From JBBPYA01 sp038200385 (GTDB taxonomy: Bacteria > Actinomycetota > Actinomycetes > Mycobacteriales > Geodermatophilaceae), in assembly GCA_038200385.1 (NCBI GenBank), contig JBBPYA010000163.1:1-5638 (forward strand): a stretch of 5,638 bases of DNA, in the 5' to 3' direction. The translations under genes were made by a program, and so were the position numbers. Below the pieces are notes generated by a model. The model made no database searches. It saw only the letters and a program-made list of their open reading frames with translations, and had not been told where the DNA came from. This document shows, one piece after another, positions 1 to 4,541 of this stretch (its first letter is position 1; each line of letters starts with the position of its first letter).

Positions 1-92
1 ACGGCGGGGGTCGCCTCGACGTCGACGACCAGGCCGCCGGCAGAGGTCTCCTCGACCCGGCGCAGGCCGCGGGGTACGTCCGTACGGGCCAT
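1..92 (-). CDS. NUDIX hydrolase, N-terminal fragment (runs off left edge)
   Basis: Only the first 30 codons are in the window, read leftward from the ATG at 92-90. The peptide begins MARTDVPRGLRRVEETSAGG and continues LVVDVEATPA. The phrase V-E-E-T-S-A-G-G-L-V-V-D is the first beta-strand of the NUDIX fold as seen in mycobacterial MutT4 and its actinobacterial relatives. Those enzymes hydrolyse nucleoside diphosphates linked to another moiety, and the gene is commonly divergent from the CCA-adding enzyme, exactly as here. The catalytic Nudix box (GX5EX7REUXEEXGU) would lie beyond the window, so activity and substrate cannot be judged. The start is supported by a TACCCT hexamer 7 nt upstream and by the absence of a good Shine-Dalgarno sequence, which suggests a leaderless mRNA. 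Family assignment rests on a short conserved motif plus context. Confidence 0.78.
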   Translation of the reverse strand, partial: MARTDVPRGLRRVEETSAGGLVVDVEATPA

Positions 93-99
93 GGCCCCG

Positions 100-105
100 A
101 GGGTA
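100..105 (-). promoter_or_regulatory. -10 element for the NUDIX gene
   Basis: On the minus strand this reads TACCCT, a match to the actinobacterial TANNNT -10. It is followed by 7 nt and then the ATG at 92, so transcription would start at or one base before the start codon. No convincing TTGACA-like -35 is visible. The site lies where the -35 of the opposing promoter at 121-126 would fall. Confidence 0.5.
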
Positions 106-120
106 GCGCGAGGACCTGGC

Positions 121-126
121 TAGGCT
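121..126 (+). promoter_or_regulatory. -10 element upstream of cca
   Basis: TAGGCT matches TANNNT. The expected transcription start is around 133-135, coincident with a GTG at 135. This would give the cca transcript a leader of about 113 nt before the preferred cca ATG at 248. No clear -35 is seen. The hexamer lies 15 bp from the opposing -10 at 100-105, so the two divergent promoters interlock. Confidence 0.45.
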
Positions 127-134
127 GGCCGGTC

Positions 135-251
135 GTGACCAGGGCCGCCCGGGGATGTCGACGCCGCACTGCCGGTGCCGGCCTCGACGGTGCGCGCGGG
201 TCGCAGCGGGAGTCGAGGCACCCGGTCGCCGAGGGGTCCCGGCGCCGATGA
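135..251 (+). CDS. Possible leaderless upstream ORF (38 codons) coupled to cca
   Basis: A GTG at 135 lies 8 nt after the TAGGCT hexamer and opens a 38-codon frame ending in TGA at 249-251. That stop overlaps the preferred cca ATG (248-250) as ATGA, a classic arrangement for translational coupling. The peptide starts VTRAARGCRRR and ends in three arginines; 11 of 38 residues are Arg. It resembles no family I know. High Arg content is also what a non-coding frame of GC-rich DNA gives, so coding status is uncertain. In its favour are the precise promoter-to-GTG spacing, which matches the other starts in the window, the exact 4-base overlap, and the poorly placed Shine-Dalgarno of cca (GAGGGG at 231-236, 11 nt from the ATG). 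Confidence 0.3.
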   Translation: MTRAARGCRRRTAGAGLDGARGSQRESRHPVAEGSRRR

Positions 252-1669
252 CCGCCCGGCTGACCCTGCAGCGCCGGCTGGTCACCGAACTGCTCAAGCT
301 GGCCCCGTTGCTCGGCGAGCTGCGGGAGCGCTTCGCAGTCGCCGGCCACGATCTGCACCTCGTCGGCGGTTCGGTTCGCGATGCGCTGCTCGGGCGCGGC
401 ATCGGCGACCTCGACCTGACCACCGACGCGCGCCCGGAGCAGGTCCTCGTCCTGGTCGAGGGCTGGCCGACGTGGAACACCGGGCTCGCCTTCGGCACCG
501 TCGGCGTCCAGCTCGGGGAACACCGGGTGGAGATCACGACGTACCGGGCCGACCGCTACGACCGGGTCAGCCGCAAGCCCGACGTGGTCTACGGCGACTC
601 GCTGGTCGACGACCTGGCCCGGCGCGACTTCACAATCAACGCGATGGCGTTCTCGGTGCTGGACCAGACGTTCACCGACCCCTACGGCGGTCTGGCCGAC
701 CTGGAGCGGCGGCGGCTGCGGACACCGGCGACACCCGAGGAGTCCTTCGCCGACGACCCGCTTCGGCTGCTGCGGGCGGCCCGGTTCGTCTCCCAGCTCG
801 GTGTCGTCCCCGATCCGGACGTGATGAAGGCGATGTCGGAGTTGAGTGGCGAGCTGGCCCGGATCTCCACGGAACGCGTGCAGTCGGAGTTCTCCAAGCT
901 GCTGCTCGGACAGTACCCCCGGACCGCCCTGGAGCTGATGGTCGACCGGGGGCTGGCCGACGGCGTACTGCCCGAACTCCCGGCGCTACAACTGGAGATC
1001 GACGAGCACCACCAGCACAAGGACGTCTACGCGCATTCGCTGACCGTGCTCGAGCAGGCCATCGCGCTGGAGGACGACGGCCCCGACCTGGTGCTGCGGC
1101 TGGCCGCCCTGCTGCACGACATCGGCAAGCCGGCCACCCGTCGGCACGAGCAGCACGGCCGGGTCAGCTTCCATCACCACGAGGTCGTCGGGTCGCGGCT
1201 GGTCCGTGACCGGCTGCGGGCGCTGCGCTACCCCAAGGACGTGGTGCGTGACGTGGCGCAACTGACGTTCCTGCACCTGCGCTTCCACGGGTACGGGCGC
1301 GGGGAGTGGACCGACTCCGCCGTACGCCGCTACGTCGTCGATGCCGGGCCGCTGCTCGGCCGGCTGCACAAGCTGGTCCGCTCGGACTGCACTACCCGCA
1401 ACGAGCGCCGGGCCCAGGCGCTGTCGGCCAGCTACACCTCCCTGGAGGAGCGGATCGCGCAGCTGCAGGCCAAGGAGGACCTGGACGCGGTCCGTCCGGA
1501 CCTGCGGGGGGAGGACATCATGGCGCTGCTGGACCTGCCGCCGGGCCCGCTGGTCGGGCGGGCCTGGCAACACCTCAAGACGGTCCGGCTCGAACGCGGC
1601 CCGCTGCCCCGGGCGGAGGCCGAGGCCGAGCTGCGCCGCTGGGCCGCCGAGCACCTGCCCGGCGACTGA
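248..1669 (+). CDS. cca: CCA tRNA nucleotidyltransferase (actinobacterial class II, HD domain)
   Basis: This enzyme adds or repairs the CCA 3' end of tRNAs from CTP and ATP in the cytoplasm; the mycobacterial orthologue is named pcnA. The 473-aa product is close to the family length (about 480). Visible motifs are the polymerase-beta signature LVGGSVRD at 38-45 with metal ligands D54 and D56 (DLD), E95 in EITTYR, RRDFTINAMA at 125-134, the base-template motif DDPLR at 169-173, and ERVQSE at 209-214. A C-terminal HD phosphohydrolase domain follows, with H263 and HD at 290-291 in LLHDIGK, and a His cluster HHHE at 309-312. All key residues are intact. The frame stays open upstream to an ATG at 155, but that start lacks a spaced Shine-Dalgarno and the added 31 residues are Arg/Pro-rich and unlike the family. 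The ATG at 248 begins MTARLTLQRR and enters the conserved helix at once. Its 3' end converges on the transporter gene with a 9-bp gap. Confidence 0.96.
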   Translation: MTARLTLQRRLVTELLKLAPLLGELRERFAVAGHDLHLVGGSVRDALLGRGIGDLDLTTDARPEQVLVLVEGWPTWNTGLAFGTVGVQLGEHRVEITTYRADRYDRVSRKPDVVYGDSLVDDLARRDFTINAMAFSVLDQTFTDPYGGLADLERRRLRTPATPEESFADDPLRLLRAARFVSQLGVVPDPDVMKAMSELSGELARISTERVQSEFSKLLLGQYPRTALELMVDRGLADGVLPELPALQLEIDEHHQHKDVYAHSLTVLEQAIALEDDGPDLVLRLAALLHDIGKPATRRHEQHGRVSFHHHEVVGSRLVRDRLRALRYPKDVVRDVAQLTFLHLRFHGYGRGEWTDSAVRRYVVDAGPLLGRLHKLVRSDCTTRNERRAQALSASYTSLEERIAQLQAKEDLDAVRPDLRGEDIMALLDLPPGPLVGRAWQHLKTVRLERGPLPRAEAEAELRRWAAEHLPGD

Positions 1670-1678
1670 GTGTGAGGG

Positions 1679-2989
1679 TCAGCGGCTCCGGGTCGAGGTG
1701 GCCAGGGCGTAGCCGGCAGCGCTGAGGGCGTAGCCGCCGCCGATCAGACCGAGGACCAGGTAGCTCTTACCGGTCTCAGGCAGCGTGAACGCCGCCAGCA
1801 CCGCGGCGCCCACGAACGCCACGTTGAACACGGTGTCGTAGACGCTGAACACCCGGCCGCGGAAGGAGTCGTCGATGGTCTCCTGCACGATCGTGTCGAC
1901 GCACACCTTGACGCCCTGGCCGACGAAACCGATCACGGCGGCGGCCAGGAGCACGGTGGTCATCCGGTACGGCGCCCCGAGTATCGGCTGGCTGACAGCG
2001 GCGGTGGCCAGCAGCGTCACGATCCAGCGCGACTTGCCGATCGACCGGACGACGACAGGGGTGACCGCCGCGGCCACCAGCGCGCCGATCGCGCCGGCCA
2101 CCAGGACCTGGGTGAGCCCGGCCAGCCCGGTCCGGAGCAGGCCCGAGCCGACGAAGTAGTTGCGGTACAGCAGCAGGATGGCCACCGAGGCAAGCCCGAA
2201 CAGGAAACGGTGGGCGCCGATCGCGGCGAGCGCGGTCGACGCCCGGGGGTGACCCCTGATGTGCCGGGCGCCGGCGACCAGCCCCGCCCAGACGTGCGCG
2301 GCGCTGCTCCGGCCGCGCTGCTCGGACTCGTCGGGCCCGAGGTGCCAGCGGGCGAACCCGGCGCTAACCAGCGCGGACGCCGCGTAGCCCAGCGCCGAGG
2401 TCGCGGCCATCTCGGCGTAACCGGCGTCGCCCGCGGCGAACAGCACCCCGAGGCTGACCCCGCAAGCTCCGCCGAGCACGACGGACATCGTGCCGACCGT
2501 CGTGGTCACGGCGTTGGCCGATACCAACTGCTCGCGGGTCACCACATGCGGCAGGGCCGCCGACAGCGCCGACAGCACGAACCGGTTGACCGAGATCACG
2601 CTCAGCGCGGCGACGTACAGCGGGAGCCCCGTACTCCCGGTCCAGACCAGCGCGGCCACCAGCACGACCAGGACGCAGCGCAGCAGATTGGACACCAGCA
2701 GCACCCGCTGGCGGCTCCAACGGTCCAGCAGGACACCGACGAACGGTCCGAGCACCGAGAAGGGCAGCAGCAGCACAGCGAACGCTGCAGCGATGTCAGC
2801 CGGCGTGGCGGCGCGCTGCGGGTTGAACAGCACCGTGCCGGCCAGGCTGGCCTGGAACACCCCGTCGGCCCACTGCGCGCTGATCCGTACCGCCAACAGC
2901 CGCCGGAAGTCCGGGCGGCCGAGGTAGCCCCGCGCGGTCCCGACCGACGGGCCGGGCGCCGAGCGGTGCGGCGCCGGCCCGAGGCTCAT
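1679..2989 (-). CDS. MFS transporter, 12-helix type, substrate unknown
   Basis: This 436-aa integral membrane protein looks like a proton-coupled exporter of the major facilitator superfamily. After a short Pro/Ser-rich cytoplasmic N terminus (1-30), the first helix carries QWADGVFQ (39-46). The loop between helices 2 and 3 holds the superfamily signature GVLLDRWSRQR (85-95). The second half includes a long hydrophobic series and a conserved RGRVFSVYD at 377-385, typical of the MFS_1/MFS_3 drug-efflux-like branch. Alternating hydrophobic stretches and overall length fit twelve helices. Close relatives are widespread in Actinobacteria, but I know of no assigned substrate. The ATG at 2989 is preferred because TAGTCT lies exactly 6 nt upstream and no Shine-Dalgarno is present, implying a leaderless message. 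It is divergent from yqgE and convergent with cca, so probably monocistronic. Confidence 0.9.
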   Translation of the reverse strand: MSLGPAPHRSAPGPSVGTARGYLGRPDFRRLLAVRISAQWADGVFQASLAGTVLFNPQRAATPADIAAAFAVLLLPFSVLGPFVGVLLDRWSRQRVLLVSNLLRCVLVVLVAALVWTGSTGLPLYVAALSVISVNRFVLSALSAALPHVVTREQLVSANAVTTTVGTMSVVLGGACGVSLGVLFAAGDAGYAEMAATSALGYAASALVSAGFARWHLGPDESEQRGRSSAAHVWAGLVAGARHIRGHPRASTALAAIGAHRFLFGLASVAILLLYRNYFVGSGLLRTGLAGLTQVLVAGAIGALVAAAVTPVVVRSIGKSRWIVTLLATAAVSQPILGAPYRMTTVLLAAAVIGFVGQGVKVCVDTIVQETIDDSFRGRVFSVYDTVFNVAFVGAAVLAAFTLPETGKSYLVLGLIGGGYALSAAGYALATSTRSR

Positions 2990-2995
2990 CGGCTC

Positions 2996-3001
2996 AGACT
3001 A
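2996..3001 (-). promoter_or_regulatory. -10 element for the MFS transporter
   Basis: The minus strand reads TAGTCT, then GAGCCG (6 nt), then the ATG at 2989. This puts +1 on the A of the start codon, the textbook geometry of a leaderless gene. The region 17-18 bp further upstream (about 3019-3025) shows no strong -35. Confidence 0.6.
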
Positions 3002-3033
3002 CGGCGGGAGTTCTCCGCGGACCGGCCGTGGGG

Positions 3034-3039
3034 CACAGT
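3034..3039 (+). promoter_or_regulatory. Weak candidate -10 element for yqgE
   Basis: CACAGT is followed by AGGACC (6 nt) and the ATG at 3046, the same spacing as the transporter promoter. Its first base departs from TANNNT, and TAGGAC at 3039-3044 is too close to the ATG to serve as an alternative for that start. A TTCTCC at 3011-3016 sits 17 bp upstream and is only a partial -35 match. Confidence 0.33.
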
Positions 3040-3045
3040 AGGACC

Positions 3046-3600
3046 ATGCTCCCCGTGGCGACCGGAGTCCTGCTCGTGGCGATGCCGGTGCTCACCGATC
3101 CGAACTTCGATCGCACGGTGGTGTACGTCGTCGACCACGGGGACACCGGGACGCTTGGGGTGGTCCTGAACCGGCCCAGCGACACCGAACTGCTCGACGT
3201 GCTGCCTGGTTGGTGGTCGCTGGCCGCGGCGCCCAGAACGTTCCATGTCGGAGGTCCGTGCGAGACGAACACCGCGCTGTGCCTCGGGGTCGGCAACCCG
3301 CCCACCGGCGTCCCCGGCCTGCGGCCGGTGGCCCAGCCTGTGCACCTGGTCGACCTCGACGCCGACCCGAAGATCACCGGCGCCGTGCTGGACCGGTTGC
3401 GGATCTTCGCTGGGTACGCCGGGTGGGCGCCGGGGCAGCTCGCCGCCGAGATCGCGGCGCAGGCGTGGGCCGTGGTGCCCAGCGAACCGGGTGACGTGGT
3501 CAGCGAGACCGGCGCCGTGCTGTGGCGCACGGTGCTGCGCCGCCAGCGGGGACGCCTTGCGCTGCTCTCGGCGTACATCGAGGACCCGTCGCTGAACTGA
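3046..3600 (+). CDS. YqgE/AlgH family protein
   Basis: The 184-aa protein belongs to the UPF0301/YqgE (AlgH) family, small cytoplasmic proteins conserved across bacteria whose biochemical role is unsettled. Recognisable blocks are G-V-L-L-V-A-M-P with DPNFDRTVVY at 18-27, GTLGVVLNRP at 35-44, VGGP at 68-71, LVDLDADP at 101-108, and RIFAGYAGWAPGQL at 119-132. It ends in DPSLN, the usual ending in high-GC Gram-positives. Length agrees with the family (about 180-200). The ATG at 3046 starts MLPVATGVLL, directly before the first conserved strand. An in-frame GTG at 3028 would add six residues (MGHSRT) and is less likely because the hexamer-to-start spacing fits 3046. The gene is divergent from the transporter over 56 bp and convergent with the downstream lipoprotein. 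The symbol is left empty because the name is a family label. Confidence 0.94.
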   Translation: MLPVATGVLLVAMPVLTDPNFDRTVVYVVDHGDTGTLGVVLNRPSDTELLDVLPGWWSLAAAPRTFHVGGPCETNTALCLGVGNPPTGVPGLRPVAQPVHLVDLDADPKITGAVLDRLRIFAGYAGWAPGQLAAEIAAQAWAVVPSEPGDVVSETGAVLWRTVLRRQRGRLALLSAYIEDPSLN

Positions 3601-3620
3601 GCGCCGGCTGCTTCCGCGTA

Positions 3621-3657
3621 ACCGCCCTGCCCCGCCCCGCCGCTCGCCCTCCCTCCC
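3621..3657 (+). other. C-rich tract after yqgE (candidate rut site; G-runs on the minus strand)
   Basis: Of 37 bases 26 are C, 6 G, 4 T and 1 A, far more skewed than the coding sequence around it. In yqgE RNA this would be C-rich, G-poor and unstructured, as Rho loading sites are. On the minus strand the same stretch has six runs of three or four G (opposite 3625-3627, 3630-3633, 3635-3638, 3647-3649, 3651-3653 and 3655-3657). These could form a G-quadruplex in the lipoprotein's 3' RNA, though one loop is 8 nt. It starts 20 bp after the yqgE stop. Confidence 0.4.
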
Positions 3658-3677
3658 GCCGGTCAAGCTGACGCGGC
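3658..3677. terminator. Small hairpin between convergent genes
   Basis: GCCGGTCA (3658-3665) pairs with TGAC (3669-3672) and CGGC (3674-3677) around an AGC loop, with one bulged G at 3673. This gives an 8-bp interrupted stem. It lies 57 nt after the yqgE stop and 5 nt beyond the lipoprotein stop on the other strand. On the plus strand it is followed by a modest TGGTTCT; there is no real U-tract either way. It may act with the adjacent C-rich tract. The stem is short enough to occur by chance. Confidence 0.35.
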
Positions 3678-3682
3678 TGGTT

Positions 3683-4441
3683 CTAGTAGCCGAACTCGGC
3701 GGCGATGTCCGGGTACGCCGAGGTGTCGGCAATCTGCTCTTCCGGCGGGAAGTCGATGGTCCGCTTCCCGTGCCCGGTCAGGGTGATGGTGACCGGGAAG
3801 TCGCCGCCCGGAACCGGCGCGACGAACTGGTGCAGCAGCTTGTCCTCTACGCCCACGCTGACCGTCCCGCTCTTGGTGCTGTAGGTGTTGGCCAGCACGT
3901 TGTCGATCCGCCCGGGACCCTCCCAGCGGTAGCCGGCGAGCAGGAGATTCCTCGGATCGTCGGGCTTCGCCGCGGTCAGCCGGGTGATCATGCCGAAGAT
4001 GTTGTCCGCCAGCCGGGCGGCCGGGTCGAGGGGGGCGCGCAGGTACTGGACGTCGGGTCGGCCATCGGCCTTCATCGCATCGGTCAGTCCGGGCAGATTT
4101 CCGATGATCAGGCGGTCCGGTGTGAAGTAGATCGTCCTGGTCTCGTCGGGTTGCCCTGTGGTGTACGTCGTAGTGGCGTCGAAGGTGGCCGTCCCGGTGG
4201 TGAAGTCCACCGTCCCGGTCATCGTGAGCAGCGCCTCCTCGGCGAACTGCGCCCGCACCGTGACGTCGGCCCCGCCGTTCTGCCCGTCGAGGTAGAGCAC
4301 GTCGGCGAGGATCTGCGCCTCCGCCAGGGTGATCTTGTCGCCGGGAGCCCGATTGCTGTACTGGTCATTGCTGGTGCACCCGGTCAGGACGAGGACCGAG
4401 GCGAGCAGCGCCAGCACGAACCGGCTGCCGGGCATAGGCAT
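3683..4441 (-). CDS. Secreted lipoprotein, LppX/LprG-like beta-rich domain (tentative)
   Basis: The 252-aa product starts with a lipoprotein signal peptide: MPMPGSRF, a hydrophobic core (8-19), and lipobox LTGC with the acylated cysteine at position 22. It is expected to be anchored on the outer face of the cytoplasmic membrane. The mature part has ITLAEAQILADVLY near residue 37, then repeated beta-strand-like segments (VTVRAQFAEE, LTMTGTVDFTTGTATFDATT, TRTIYFTPDRLIIG). It ends with V-T-I-T-L-T-G-H-G-K-R-T-I-D-F-P-P before the C-terminal FGY. This pattern recalls actinobacterial LppX_LprAFG-type lipid-binding lipoproteins, but I see no diagnostic motif, so function remains unassigned. The start at 4441 is supported by TAGGGT exactly 6 nt upstream; a second in-frame ATG at 4435 would also keep the signal peptide. 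It is divergent from another lipoprotein and convergent with yqgE. Confidence 0.87.
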   Translation of the reverse strand: MPMPGSRFVLALLASVLVLTGCTSNDQYSNRAPGDKITLAEAQILADVLYLDGQNGGADVTVRAQFAEEALLTMTGTVDFTTGTATFDATTTYTTGQPDETRTIYFTPDRLIIGNLPGLTDAMKADGRPDVQYLRAPLDPAARLADNIFGMITRLTAAKPDDPRNLLLAGYRWEGPGRIDNVLANTYSTKSGTVSVGVEDKLLHQFVAPVPGGDFPVTITLTGHGKRTIDFPPEEQIADTSAYPDIAAEFGY

Positions 4442-4447
4442 GCAACC

Positions 4448-4453
4448 ACCCTA
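4448..4453 (-). promoter_or_regulatory. -10 element for the minus-strand lipoprotein
   Basis: The minus strand reads TAGGGT, then GGTTGC (6 nt), then the ATG at 4441, so +1 falls on the start codon. There is no Shine-Dalgarno upstream. A GAACAA about 16 bp further upstream is a poor -35. Confidence 0.58.
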
Positions 4454-4460
4454 AGCGGGC

Positions 4461-4479
4461 TCGCGGAGGTTGTTCGCGG
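4461..4479. repeat. Short direct repeat TCGCGG, 13-bp period
   Basis: TCGCGG occurs at 4461-4466 and again at 4474-4479, separated by AGGTTGT. The pair covers the spacer and -35 zone of the lipoprotein promoter, where an activator or repressor could bind. Two 6-mers of GC-rich sequence may well be coincidence. Confidence 0.2.
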
Positions 4480-4527
4480 GCGCGCTCGGTGTTGCGGCGG
4501 TCGAGGCCCGGCGCCCGCCCTGGCCGG

Positions 4528-4533
4528 TAGCCT
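4528..4533 (+). promoter_or_regulatory. -10 element for the beta-propeller lipoprotein
   Basis: TAGCCT matches TANNNT and stands 8 nt before the ATG at 4542, giving a leader of zero to about two bases. The same hexamer-to-start distance is seen for the GTG at 135. There is no recognisable -35 and no Shine-Dalgarno. Confidence 0.5.
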
Positions 4534-4541
4534 CCAGTGGC

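Noticed and set aside
155..247. N-terminal extension of cca from the ATG at 155
   Set aside because: The 31 added residues are Arg/Pro/Cys-rich and unlike family members. The ATG has G residues immediately adjacent rather than a spaced ribosome site, and the 248 start gives the usual length.
3028..3045. GTG at 3028 as the yqgE start
   Set aside because: It adds only six non-conserved residues and has no ribosome site. The ATG at 3046 sits at leaderless spacing and adjoins the conserved domain.
2210..3169. Long plus-strand open frame of 319 codons opposite the transporter
   Set aside because: It is a composition shadow: Arg/Gly/His-rich with no domain, and it runs antisense through a clear MFS gene and into yqgE in another frame.
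1679..4441. LprG-P55-like pair (lipid-binding lipoprotein plus MFS exporter)
   Set aside because: The transporter is of 12-helix length, unlike the 14-helix P55 type, and yqgE separates the two on the opposite strand. The lipoprotein family call is itself tentative.
4470..4541. Earlier start of the propeller lipoprotein at the ATG of 4470
   Set aside because: It would place 24 mostly polar residues before the signal peptide and begin upstream of the TAGCCT promoter element; the ATG at 4542 gives a standard lipoprotein leader.
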